From assembly GCA_031549535.1 (NCBI GenBank), contig JAVBPP010000042.1, positions 1 through 53,208 on the forward strand: a DNA stretch of 53,208 nt. The letters run 5' to 3'. Shown here piece by piece: positions 33,685 through 40,353 of the stretch. Within the stretch, counting starts at the first letter, position 1, and every line of letters starts with the position of its first letter. The notes beneath the pieces were generated by a model. It was not told the origin of the DNA, searched no databases, and saw only the letters and a program-made list of their open reading frames with translations. The translations under genes and the position numbers were made by a program. Source of the DNA: JAVBPP01 sp031549535. Lineage in GTDB: Bacteria > Bacillota > Clostridia > Oscillospirales > Acutalibacteraceae.

Positions 33685-33778
33685 GGAGGCAGTGCCGTTG
33701 ACGGTTACGCCCCCCAATAAGCAAGTTAGAAATAACCGCTCAGTTTTCGAGGCTGGAGCGGTTATTTCCTTTTATTTG
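33685..33778 (+). ncRNA. Putative antisense antitoxin RNA
   Basis: A transcript of about 94 nt is predicted from the consensus promoter upstream to a perfect 13-bp hairpin, GAAATAACCGCTC / GAGCGGTTATTTC (33729-33741 and 33756-33768), followed by CTTTTATTT. It overlaps the last codons, stop codon and downstream part of the convergent small hydrophobic gene (33762-33833, minus). This layout matches type I antitoxins that pair with the 3' end of a toxin mRNA. A 37-codon frame from TTG 33698 (behind GGAGG) exists but runs through the terminator, so a non-coding role is preferred. All of this is inference from sequence. Confidence 0.6.
33729..33778 (+). terminator. Terminator shared by the two convergent small transcripts
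   Basis: A 13-bp perfect stem with a 14-nt loop, followed on the plus strand by CTTTTATTT. The toxin stop codon (TTA on plus, 33762-33764) lies inside the right arm. The T-run on the minus side is weak. Confidence 0.8.
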
Positions 33779-33833
33779 TCAGGATGCGATCAATCAACAC
33801 CAATACAATGATCAGCAAGATGATGTACTCCAT
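33762..33833 (-). CDS. 23-residue hydrophobic peptide, putative type I toxin
   Basis: The peptide starts MEYIILLIIVLVLIDRIL and ends in a basic TNKRK tail: one membrane-spanning helix with a short positive C-terminus, as in Fst/TxpA-like membrane toxins. Its ribosome binding site AAGGGGGTG, 7 nt before the ATG, is locked in a CCCCC-GAAA-GGGGG hairpin (33841-33854), a feature often seen in toxin mRNAs kept silent until processed. A TTGACA-18-TATACT promoter drives it with a leader of about 63 nt. It converges on the small RNA at 33685-33778. It lies between phage genes. Alternative: a mini-holin or non-functional peptide. Confidence 0.65.
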   Translation of the reverse strand: MEYIILLIIVLVLIDRILTNKRK

Positions 33834-33840
33834 GGCAACA

Positions 33841-33854
33841 CCCCCTTTCGGGGG
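33841..33854 (-). promoter_or_regulatory. Hairpin masking the toxin ribosome binding site
   Basis: In the minus-strand RNA CCCCC-GAAA-GGGGG forms a GNRA-capped stem that includes the only purine-rich stretch ahead of the ATG at 33833. Confidence 0.6.
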
Positions 33855-33902
33855 CAGGATTGTAACCGCCAAAGTGCTCCGTGCGACACTGACTCCGGCT
33901 AC

Positions 33903-33932
33903 AGTATATCCGACAAAACCCGCGCCTGTCAA
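33903..33932 (-). promoter_or_regulatory. Promoter of the small toxin-like gene
   Basis: On the minus strand TTGACA (33932-33927), an 18-nt spacer and TATACT (33908-33903). The expected start of transcription is near 33896. The -35 lies only 25 nt from the plus-strand endolysin start. Confidence 0.8.
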
Positions 33933-33956
33933 CCTCAAACAGAAAGTGAGGATATT

Positions 33957-34841
33957 ATGGCAATCATCACAGTAAAAAACAAAGTCCTGCAGGGCGGCGT
34001 ACATAACATGACCAGCCCGTACGGCATGCGCACCCATCCGGTTACGGGCAAACAAAAACTGCACGAGGGCATCGACTTAACAGGCAAAAACGGCGCGGAC
34101 TTTGTTGTGGCGTTCGCGGCGGGGCGGGTCAGCCGGACAGGCTATGACGAATCCGCCGGATATTTCGTGAAAATCGATCACGGCAATCAGCTGGAAAGCG
34201 TTTATTTCCATCTTAGGCCGGACAGCATTACCGTCCGCGAGGGTGCGCAAGTCGAGGCAGGCGCTACCCTCGCCTACATGGGCGCCAGCGGCCAGGTCAC
34301 GGGTGTGCACCTGCATTTTGGCCTCAAACGAAACGGCAAATACCTTGACCCGCGCCCCTTTTTAGAGGGTAAGCAGGCCTTGGAGGAAGAGGCGGCCGTT
34401 TTTCGCGTGGGGGAAAGGGTAACGCTGACAGGGCGCTATGCGGCAGCCTCCACGGCGCAGAGCGCGGCATATGCGGCAGCAATCGGCCAAACGGCCTACG
34501 TTGCCGCCGTCTACCCCGGGCGCAACTTCCCCTATCAAATCAGCAAGGTGCTTGGCGAGGCAGCAAACCGAAACACCCTGGGCTTTGCCGACGCCGGAGC
34601 GCTGAAAGCTGCAGCACAGCAGCAGGCTCCGGCAGAGATTCACGCGGGTGATAAGGTGCGTTTTACCGGAGGCAGCCACTATAAGGCGTCCGACTCCCTG
34701 CTCCCCAGCGGCGGTATGCGCACAGCGGGGCAGGCTGTTGTGAAGCTTGTCAAGCGGGGCGCAAAGCACCCTTACCACCTCATCGGTACAACATCCAATG
34801 TCTGGGGCTGGGTAAACGCCACCCAAATTCAAGCCATTTAA
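33957..34841 (+). CDS. Phage endolysin, M23 (LytM) metallopeptidase with SH3-like wall-binding repeats
   Basis: It cuts peptide cross-links of peptidoglycan at the end of a phage cycle. The protein has 294 residues. The M23 domain (about 15-135) has zinc ligands in HEGIDLTG and in the HLHFG motif, with SPYGMRTHPVTG at its front. After an Ala/Glu linker come two related C-terminal repeats (FRVGERVTLTGRY... and IHAGDKVRFTGGSHY...GWVNATQIQ), typical phage cell-wall binding modules. There is no signal peptide, so release would depend on the holin gene downstream. GTGAGG precedes the ATG. The stop codon runs into the palindrome ATACCAATTGGTAT. Confidence 0.92.
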   Translation: MAIITVKNKVLQGGVHNMTSPYGMRTHPVTGKQKLHEGIDLTGKNGADFVVAFAAGRVSRTGYDESAGYFVKIDHGNQLESVYFHLRPDSITVREGAQVEAGATLAYMGASGQVTGVHLHFGLKRNGKYLDPRPFLEGKQALEEEAAVFRVGERVTLTGRYAAASTAQSAAYAAAIGQTAYVAAVYPGRNFPYQISKVLGEAANRNTLGFADAGALKAAAQQQAPAEIHAGDKVRFTGGSHYKASDSLLPSGGMRTAGQAVVKLVKRGAKHPYHLIGTTSNVWGWVNATQIQAI

Positions 34842-34854
34842 TACCAATTGGTAT
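34841..34854. repeat. Perfect palindrome ATACCAATTGGTAT at the endolysin stop
   Basis: The 14-bp palindrome equals the two outer ends (ATACCAAT and ATTGGTAT) of the 101-bp repeat at 35164 placed next to each other. It sits directly after a gene stop, as the full copies do. It may be a deletion scar of that element or a short terminator/protein site. Confidence 0.45.
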
Positions 34855-34869
34855 AAGAAAGGATAAAAC

Positions 34870-35157
34870 ATGAAACACAAAATGAAACAACTGCTGGATC
34901 AACTCGCTACGGTCAGCTCCGGAACATGGGCGCGCCTGGCGCTGTTGACGCTGTCTCTTGTAAATGCGGGGCTGAACATGTATGGGGTCAACACCTGCGC
35001 AATTGCACAAATGGATATCTCTATGGGTATCAGCATCGCTTTTGTGGTTCTGTGCGCGTTTTTGGCCTATTGGAAAAACAATTCCTTTACGGCGGCGGCA
35101 CAGGCGGCGGATGAAATGCTGCGCAGTTTACGGGCGAAGGTGCCACAAGCCCCGTAA
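34870..35157 (+). CDS. Phage holin (SPP1-type)
   Basis: A 95-residue membrane protein with two transmembrane helices (WARLALLTLSLVNAGLNMYG and MGISIAFVVLCAFLAYW) and the family phrase YWKNNSFTAAAQAADEMLR at the C-terminus. It would form the membrane hole that releases or triggers the endolysin encoded just upstream. GAAAGGA precedes the ATG. It is the last recognisable gene of the phage segment; no integrase, capsid or terminase genes are present, so the segment is a relic or a domesticated lysis cassette. A 101-bp palindromic repeat follows its stop codon at once. Confidence 0.88.
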   Translation: MKHKMKQLLDQLATVSSGTWARLALLTLSLVNAGLNMYGVNTCAIAQMDISMGISIAFVVLCAFLAYWKNNSFTAAAQAADEMLRSLRAKVPQAP

Positions 35158-35163
35158 AACTTA

Positions 35164-35264
35164 TACCAATCACCTTTTAGAATACTTGCAAAATTCGGTA
35201 ACGAGCGTTTCGTGTATGCGCTCTTGCCGAATTTTGCAGGAAGTATTCTCAATGGTGATTGGTA
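35164..35264. repeat. MITE-like palindromic repeat, copy 1
   Basis: A 101-bp element bounded by TACCAATCACC and GGTGATTGGTA, almost wholly self-complementary (inner arms AGAATACTT, GCAAAATTCGG). Its first 57 bp are identical to copy 2 (46560-46649, opposite orientation). It fills the gap between the convergent holin and DUF4956 genes. TTA flanks both ends, possibly a target duplication. It is large enough to act as a bidirectional terminator. Confidence 0.85.
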
Positions 35265-35957
35265 TTACGATTGCGCAAACTCCTGCTGCGGCGCATCCAA
35301 TAACAGGGAAATGTTCAGGTTCCCGTTGCGGCAGCGCAGGGCATCAATGAAGTCCTTTTCGTTGCTGTCATCCCGGCTCACGATGCGATATTGCAGCTCA
35401 TATAGGCTGCCCAAATCCGCTGTTTTGAGCTTGGTGAGCTGGTAAGATTTCGTATATTGCTTCAATATATCGTCAAAGGCATCCTTGTAGTCCAGATTCT
35501 CCGGAATGGTGATTTTTAAAAGACGTTGGGAAACGCCGGGGCTGCCAAAGTGCAGCAACTCCAATGCCGCCATTAAGGCGCAGAGCAGCACCGCGACAAT
35601 CAGCGCATAGAGCAAATAGCCCATGCCGCAGGAGAGGCCGATTGCCATGCTGAACAACACGTAGCTAATCTCCTTCGGGTCCCCCGGCGCGCTGCGAAAG
35701 CGAATAATGGAAAATGCCCCGGCCAGGGAGAATGCGCGGGCGACATTGCTGCCCACCAACAAAATAATGACAGTGATGACCGCCGGGAGAAACACGAGCG
35801 TTAAGCAAAAGCTCTGTGACGCGATTTTGCCGCGGTGCGTTTGCAGATAAACAAGGCTTACCAAAAGCCCCAGGCCAATTGCGCTGCCCAGGGCATAGAG
35901 CAGCCCTGTCAGAGAAATGGTGGAGTCCACCGCGGATGTAAAAATAGAATCAAACAT
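35265..35957 (-). CDS. DUF4956 membrane protein
   Basis: A 230-residue protein with about four transmembrane helices in its first 150 residues (LGLLVSLVYLQTH, FLPAVITVIILLVG, SMAIGLSCGMGYLL, LIVAVLLCALMAAL) with the family phrase GAFSIIRFRSAPGDPKE between them, and a soluble C-terminal domain. DUF4956 proteins are commonly encoded with VTC-domain proteins, as here, which suggests a joint role in polyphosphate or membrane-linked signalling, though the biochemistry is unproven. ATG 35957 is chosen for AAGGAGG 9 nt upstream. It overlaps the VTC gene by 8 nt. The stop codon lies at the edge of the palindromic repeat. Confidence 0.85.
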   Translation of the reverse strand: MFDSIFTSAVDSTISLTGLLYALGSAIGLGLLVSLVYLQTHRGKIASQSFCLTLVFLPAVITVIILLVGSNVARAFSLAGAFSIIRFRSAPGDPKEISYVLFSMAIGLSCGMGYLLYALIVAVLLCALMAALELLHFGSPGVSQRLLKITIPENLDYKDAFDDILKQYTKSYQLTKLKTADLGSLYELQYRIVSRDDSNEKDFIDALRCRNGNLNISLLLDAPQQEFAQS

Positions 35958-36726
35958 ATTGAAACCCTCCTTGTAAAATCGGGACGCTGTTGGGAACAAC
36001 TGCACGGCGGCGCTCCCCGTCGCCGAGAAATTGTTTGTATTCTGTGCCATATTTGGAAAAGCTGGTGGGGTAAACGGCGTTTTCACTTAAAAGCCGCGCC
36101 AGCCAGAGCGGCATGTTGTGCGCTGTTTTAATTTCCATCAGCCACAGCCCCTCTTCCAATAAAGCGTGGCCGTAGGCACCGGATTCCAAATGCAAGTCCT
36201 CGCGCCGTGTGAGAATATTGCTGTCAAAACTCACGCGTAAATCCGGCTGTTCCAGCCCGCAATAGGCGCGGCGTTCATAAGAGAGGTAGAGCTTTGCGGC
36301 CAGCGGACGCTGGGAGAGGAGATACTGAATCTCCCGCAGCACCTGCGCATTCATATGGGGCTGCAAATCCGGCAGAATACCGCTTGCCAGGAAGGCGTAC
36401 GCCTCCCGCGGATAGAGCGCGCTGCGGCGTTTGTTCACCAGGGAGGAAACCTTCTTTTTGATTTCCAGATAGACAGTCTGATTCTCCCGCAGTGGACCAT
36501 AGCAGCGCAGGCGCAGTTTTTCCTTGTAGCGCGGTTTTTGCAGGGAGCTGCGAATCAAATAGTGATCTGCCGTGTCAAAATAAATGTTTGAAACCCGGTA
36601 GCTCTCCTGCGTGCGGTTATATTTATCTGCTACCATATGCACAAGCAGCTCCCGCTCCAGGCAATCCTTTTGCGCGCTGTCTATCATGTACTTATTTTCA
36701 TAGCGGTTGAACACTTCGATAGCCAT
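35950..36726 (-). CDS. VTC-domain protein, putative polyphosphate polymerase
   Basis: 258 residues of the VTC catalytic domain: RYENKYMID at the N-terminus, RVSNIYFDTADHYLIRSSLQ, KLRLRCYG, the YLEIKKK strand and a late LMEIKTAHNMPLWLARLLSE, giving the basic and acidic residues that line the triphosphate tunnel. In yeast, Vtc4 makes polyphosphate from ATP. Bacterial homologues are presumed to act on polyphosphate or a similar substrate. ATG 36726 is chosen for AAAGGAG upstream. The gene leads a two-gene unit with the DUF4956 protein. The gap to rpsF (242 nt) holds the rpsF promoter on the other strand. Confidence 0.85.
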   Translation of the reverse strand: MAIEVFNRYENKYMIDSAQKDCLERELLVHMVADKYNRTQESYRVSNIYFDTADHYLIRSSLQKPRYKEKLRLRCYGPLRENQTVYLEIKKKVSSLVNKRRSALYPREAYAFLASGILPDLQPHMNAQVLREIQYLLSQRPLAAKLYLSYERRAYCGLEQPDLRVSFDSNILTRREDLHLESGAYGHALLEEGLWLMEIKTAHNMPLWLARLLSENAVYPTSFSKYGTEYKQFLGDGERRRAVVPNSVPILQGGFQYV

Positions 36727-36864
36727 GTTCGCCAACTCCTTTCGTTGGCTATAGTATAGGGAGCCTTTGTGAGGAGCGCTTGAGCATTGCGGCATTGTTT
36801 TGTGAAAGTCGCGCAGGGTTTGCTTCGCCAAAATCGCCGGAAACAAAAAAATCCAGCCAAACGC

Positions 36865-36893
36865 TTGACAGCCCGGCCAAGTGCTGATATAAT
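36865..36893 (+). promoter_or_regulatory. rpsF-ssb-rpsR promoter, perfect consensus
   Basis: TTGACA (36865-36870), a 17-nt spacer, TATAAT (36888-36893). The leader of about 68 nt holds two small hairpins, GCCGC/GCGGC near 36902-36917 and CCATG/CATGG near 36926-36941. S6:S18 complexes are known to bind such leaders in other bacteria, but I cannot confirm the binding motif here. Confidence 0.85.
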
Positions 36894-36968
36894 TCATAGT
36901 TGCCGCGCTATGCGGCTATCCTTGCCATGCTTTGCCATGGCCAAAGTCCAGAAGGAGGTGCAGAAAGA

Positions 36969-37262
36969 ATGTCAGTTACAAACAGCTATGAGGCAATGCT
37001 TGTTTTTTCCGTTGCAAACGGGGATGAGAAGGTTGCGGAACTGCAGGAGCGCTTTAAGGCGCTTATCGAGGCGAACGGCACTCTGGAGAGCGTGGATGAT
37101 TGGGGCAAGCGCAGGCTTGCTTACCTCATCAACGACGAACCGGAGGGTTTCTATTCCCTTGTGCATTTCACAAGCCAAGCCGATTTTCCGGCGGAGCTTG
37201 ACCGTGTTCTGAAAATCACAGACGGCGTATTACGTTCTCTGATTATCCGTAAGGAGGCGTAA
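36969..37262 (+). CDS. rpsF: 30S ribosomal protein S6
   Basis: A platform protein of the 30S subunit that pairs with S18. It has 97 residues starting MSVTNSYEAMLVFSV, with AAGGAGGTG 10 nt before the ATG. The conserved DDWGKRRLAYLIND, EGFYSLVHF and C-terminal VLRSLIIRKEA are present. The start at 36900 that the open frame would allow lies upstream of the ribosome binding site. It is the first gene of the classical rpsF-ssb-rpsR operon. Confidence 0.97.
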   Translation: MSVTNSYEAMLVFSVANGDEKVAELQERFKALIEANGTLESVDDWGKRRLAYLINDEPEGFYSLVHFTSQADFPAELDRVLKITDGVLRSLIIRKEA

Positions 37263-37266
37263 GTAA

Positions 37267-37713
37267 ATGTTAAATTGTGCCATTATTATGGGCAGATTGG
37301 TTGCCGACCCGGAGCTGCGCAGCACGCAGAGCGGGAAAAACGTAACATCCTTCCGCGTTGCGGTGGATAGAGGGTTCCAAAAGGCCGGCGAGGAGCGGCA
37401 GGCGGATTTTATTGATGTTGTCGCTTGGGAAAAATCAGCAGAGTTCGTTACGCGTTTCTTTAAAAAGGGCTCTATGATTGCCGTTCAAGGCAGAATCCAA
37501 ACCCGCAGCTATGAGGATAAGACCGGCGGCAAACGCACCGCTGTGGAAATCGTGGCGGAAAACATCAGCTTTACCGGCTCCAAGACAGAATCCGGAACAG
37601 GTGGCGGCGAAATGCCCATGCGCACCCAGCCCGCGCCCGCATATGCCAGCGCGAGCCCGGCGGATTTTGAAGAAATCACCGTGGATGACGACGCGGACGG
37701 CTTGCCGTTCTAA
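37267..37713 (+). CDS. ssb: Single-stranded DNA-binding protein
   Basis: It coats single-stranded DNA during replication, repair and recombination. The protein has 148 residues: an OB fold (MLNCAIIMGRLVADPELRST to about residue 105), a Gly/Pro/Ala-rich linker and the acidic tip DDDADGLPF that recruits partner proteins. It starts 4 nt after rpsF and lies before rpsR, the usual Firmicutes order. The translation start has a GGAGG-type site overlapping the end of rpsF. Confidence 0.97.
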   Translation: MLNCAIIMGRLVADPELRSTQSGKNVTSFRVAVDRGFQKAGEERQADFIDVVAWEKSAEFVTRFFKKGSMIAVQGRIQTRSYEDKTGGKRTAVEIVAENISFTGSKTESGTGGGEMPMRTQPAPAYASASPADFEEITVDDDADGLPF

Positions 37714-37745
37714 CATCCCTTAGTTTTATGGAAAGGAATGAAATC

Positions 37746-38009
37746 ATGGCTTACGATAGAGGCGGCGACAGACCCGAGAGGGGCGACAGAAAGTTTAAAA
37801 AGAGCCGCAAAAAGGTTTGCTCTTTCTGTGTAGACCGTATCGATGTTATCGATTATAAGGATATCGCCAGATTGAACAAGTTTACCTCTGACAGAGCGAA
37901 AATCCTGCCCCGCCGTGTGACCGGCACCTGTGCAGGCCATCAGCGCGAGCTGACAGTGGCAATCAAACGCGCAAGACAGGTTGCGTTGATGCCTTACACC
38001 AGCGAATGA
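37746..38009 (+). CDS. rpsR: 30S ribosomal protein S18, zinc-binding (C+) form
   Basis: 87 residues. KKVCSFCVD (CxxC) and TGTCAGHQR (CxxH) form a zinc site, so this is the C+ version of S18 that needs zinc. The S18 body DYKDIARLNKFTSDRAKILPRR is intact. ATG 37746 follows AAAGGAATG; the upstream ATG 37728 is less likely. It ends the rpsF operon before a strong terminator. Confidence 0.97.
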   Translation: MAYDRGGDRPERGDRKFKKSRKKVCSFCVDRIDVIDYKDIARLNKFTSDRAKILPRRVTGTCAGHQRELTVAIKRARQVALMPYTSE

Positions 38010-38023
38010 GAAAAGCATAATCG

Positions 38024-38064
38024 AAACAGCGTATCAATTCTTGGAATTGATACGCTGTTTTGTG
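38024..38064 (+). terminator. Terminator after rpsR, probably bidirectional
   Basis: A perfect 17-bp stem (AAACAGCGTATCAATTC / GAATTGATACGCTGTTT, 38024-38040 and 38044-38060) with a 3-nt loop, then TTGTGTTTTG. The A-rich left side lets it serve the convergent XRE/TPR gene too. Confidence 0.92.
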
Positions 38065-38070
38065 TTTTGT

Positions 38071-39105
38071 TTATTTCATTCTTGCCCGGCATGCGGCAAT
38101 TTTTTGTTCATATCGGCCGACGGCATCGCCCTCGCTGCAATCCCAGTCGGTTTTAAGAATATCGAGAATATCTGTGTAACAGGCGGCGGCCTTGTTCCAA
38201 TCCCCTGTAATTTCCGCTATGTGCGCGAGGCTCAGCCGGTCGTCTATGAGGCGCGGCCGGCTCTGCAGCGCGATGGCTTTGCCGTAAAGCTCCACGGCCT
38301 GCTCATATAGACCCAGACGTGCGCAGGCATCTGCCCGCAAACTCCAGGCGCAGCAATCGCCGGCGTACTGCGCCGTCATCTCCTCCCAATGCTGCTGCGC
38401 AAGCGCCATATCCCCCTCGGCGGCGGCGATACGCCCCAGATACAGCAGGTAGAAACAGCTTTCCTCCGCTCGTTGCATCGCCTCGGCGGTCTGCCTTGCC
38501 TCCTCCAAACGATAGTCGGCCAACAGGTTTTCCAACAGCCAAAGATAACCCCGGTGGTAATCCGGGTTTTTGGCGACAAAGTCCTGATAATAGGCAATTT
38601 GTTCATGGTGATTTGTCAGGCACCAATCCCACACCACGCCGCCGAAGGCTTCACACAGCAGGCCGTGGTTTTCCCGTTTGCTGGGGGTTAGCGCAATGGC
38701 TCGTTTGGCCGCGTGCGCAGCCTTGCGGCGAAATCCGGCGGCGCGGTGATTGTGCAGAAAGGCCAATGTCGTCCACGCGCGATCCGTTTCTTGTTCCGTC
38801 CGAATCTTTTCGTTCAGAAAGTCCTCCGCCGCCTCATAATTCGCCGCCGGGGGATCATCCTCCCGCTGCAGCATGTGGTCGATGCGTTCAAAGCGGCTTT
38901 GATCTGTCAGCGAAAACAGCTCGTCAATGCTCACCCCAAACAGCACAGAGAGCTTCGGCAGCAGCTGAATATCCGGCAAGGTCACCCCGTTTTCCCACTT
39001 GGAAACGGACTGGGCGGAAAGGTGGAGCGCCCCGGCCAGCTGCTCCTGTGTCATGCCCTCCTTCAAGCGAAATGCCTTGATGCGTTTTCCTAAATCAATG
39101 TACAT
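38071..39105 (-). CDS. XRE-family regulator with TPR-like repeats
   Basis: 344 residues: an N-terminal helix-turn-helix (LGKRIKAFRLKEGMTQEQLAGALHLSAQSVSKWENG, residues about 5-40) followed by about 250 residues of helical repeats of TPR type (ACARLGLYEQAVELYGKAIAL; LGRIAAAEGDMALAQQHWEEM). Such proteins resemble peptide- or partner-sensing regulators, but no secreted peptide gene is seen next to it. ATG 39105 is chosen for AAGGAGG 8-12 nt upstream. Its target is unknown. It lies alone between the rpsR terminator and the ATPase gene, 84 nt apart. Confidence 0.85.
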   Translation of the reverse strand: MYIDLGKRIKAFRLKEGMTQEQLAGALHLSAQSVSKWENGVTLPDIQLLPKLSVLFGVSIDELFSLTDQSRFERIDHMLQREDDPPAANYEAAEDFLNEKIRTEQETDRAWTTLAFLHNHRAAGFRRKAAHAAKRAIALTPSKRENHGLLCEAFGGVVWDWCLTNHHEQIAYYQDFVAKNPDYHRGYLWLLENLLADYRLEEARQTAEAMQRAEESCFYLLYLGRIAAAEGDMALAQQHWEEMTAQYAGDCCAWSLRADACARLGLYEQAVELYGKAIALQSRPRLIDDRLSLAHIAEITGDWNKAAACYTDILDILKTDWDCSEGDAVGRYEQKIAACRARMK

Positions 39106-39189
39106 GTTAATAGCCTCCTTTGCGTCTTTAGTATACGACCCTGCCGTGCAAGCCGCAATGACGCAAAGGTTGTAGCGCATCGCGTAATA

Positions 39190-40281
39190 TTACACCATAT
39201 CCCGCTCCCAAATCTCCTGTGCAATTTTTTCCGCCAGCTCTTCCATGCCGCTGAAGTCCATGGCTGTGCTGTAGATTGCCTCCAGCTCGTCGTGCACCTG
39301 CTTTGCCTGCGCCAGGGCATCCACCGCCTCCTCCAGCAGTTCCTTCTGTGCCTTGCGGGTGAAGCCAATGCGTATTTCCGCGTCCTGCAGCACCGCTCCA
39401 TCGCGAAAGCGCAGGGCGCGCACGGTTTTGGCATGGGCAAAGTCGTGGGGATGATAGCTGTTTGCGGTAAAAAAGCCCAGCGAAAGCTGCGGAATCAGCA
39501 AATGCTCCGGGCCCTCCTTCGGCGCGAGCGGGCAGGGGCAGGAAATGACGTCCAGCCCGTTCCCCAGCGCAAGCGCACGCAGCACAGGGAGTAGCTGCGC
39601 GCTGACCGCGCCCAGCGAGTCCTCTAAAACATAGATTTTCTCACAGAGTTTTTCCATGGTCTCGTAATGGGTAAAAACGCCCAGGGGCGTGATGGCGCTG
39701 AAAAAGCGATGGGTTTGCGCCCCGACTTTGCCGTTTGGCGCGGGGAACTCCTTCGCCGCAATCCGGTGGGCATAGCGCTCCAGCTTTTCTGTATCAACGC
39801 TCGGCTGCGCCAGGCGGCGGACATCGGCCTTGAAGGTTGCTGCGGAGGTAATAAAACGCTGGCTGCGCTTGTGGCAGGCGCGGTTTTGTTCGGTCAGCGC
39901 GAAAACGGCTTCCCGCTGCTCGCGCAACTGTTTTGCGTCCCAATACGCACCCAAATTAATAATTTCGTCCGCAACACCCGGGTATTGCGGCTCCATGATG
40001 TGGGGCGCGGTGGCATCCACAACACAGGCGCGCAACTGTGGGAACAGTACCGCATCCAGCGAGCCGGGGTCGGCGGAGCAGCTGATATACTGCGTTTGCA
40101 AGCCCTTTTCTTCTAACATCGCCGCAATTCGCTGCAGCAACGAGTTTTTTCCCGTCCCGGGCCCGCCCTTGAGCAGGTAGGCATACCAGCCCTCCTGCGG
40201 CGCGTAAAGCTCGTGAAAAAAGGAATGAAAGCCCCCGTAAGAGCCGGAACCCAAAAAATATCTCTCCTGTTTTGTTTCCAA
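39190..40281 (-). CDS. P-loop ATPase of the PRK06851-type family
   Basis: 363 residues. Walker A is GGPGTGKNSLLQRI (near 39-52), with Asn in place of the usual Ser/Thr directly after the Lys. The phrase YISCSADPGSLDAVLFPQL (near 65-83) and the later DVISCPC are family features found in spore-forming Firmicutes. The function is unknown. It could be a nucleoside- or protein-handling ATPase, but nothing in the sequence decides this. It uses TTG 40281 behind GGGGGGAG. The gap upstream (40282-40505) contains a 110-bp palindrome and no gene. Confidence 0.75.
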   Translation of the reverse strand: METKQERYFLGSGSYGGFHSFFHELYAPQEGWYAYLLKGGPGTGKNSLLQRIAAMLEEKGLQTQYISCSADPGSLDAVLFPQLRACVVDATAPHIMEPQYPGVADEIINLGAYWDAKQLREQREAVFALTEQNRACHKRSQRFITSAATFKADVRRLAQPSVDTEKLERYAHRIAAKEFPAPNGKVGAQTHRFFSAITPLGVFTHYETMEKLCEKIYVLEDSLGAVSAQLLPVLRALALGNGLDVISCPCPLAPKEGPEHLLIPQLSLGFFTANSYHPHDFAHAKTVRALRFRDGAVLQDAEIRIGFTRKAQKELLEEAVDALAQAKQVHDELEAIYSTAMDFSGMEELAEKIAQEIWERDMV

Positions 40282-40353
40282 AACGCTCCCCCCTCAAATT
40301 GATACAATTCAATACTATTCAGCGGACAACATCGCTGTGCTTGTATACATACA

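Noticed and set aside
33698..33811. 37-codon frame from TTG 33698 behind GGAGG on the putative antitoxin RNA
   Set aside because: The frame runs through the terminator hairpin and lies over the toxin gene; the GGAGG falls at the predicted first bases of the RNA. Kept only as an alternative.
35164..35264. Integron attC site
   Set aside because: The element is a long hairpin, but the attC core boxes and an integrase are absent and both copies have the same outer ends as in a MITE.
38319..39080. Open frame of 253 codons antisense to the XRE/TPR gene
   Set aside because: Pro/Arg-rich, low-complexity mirror translation without signals.
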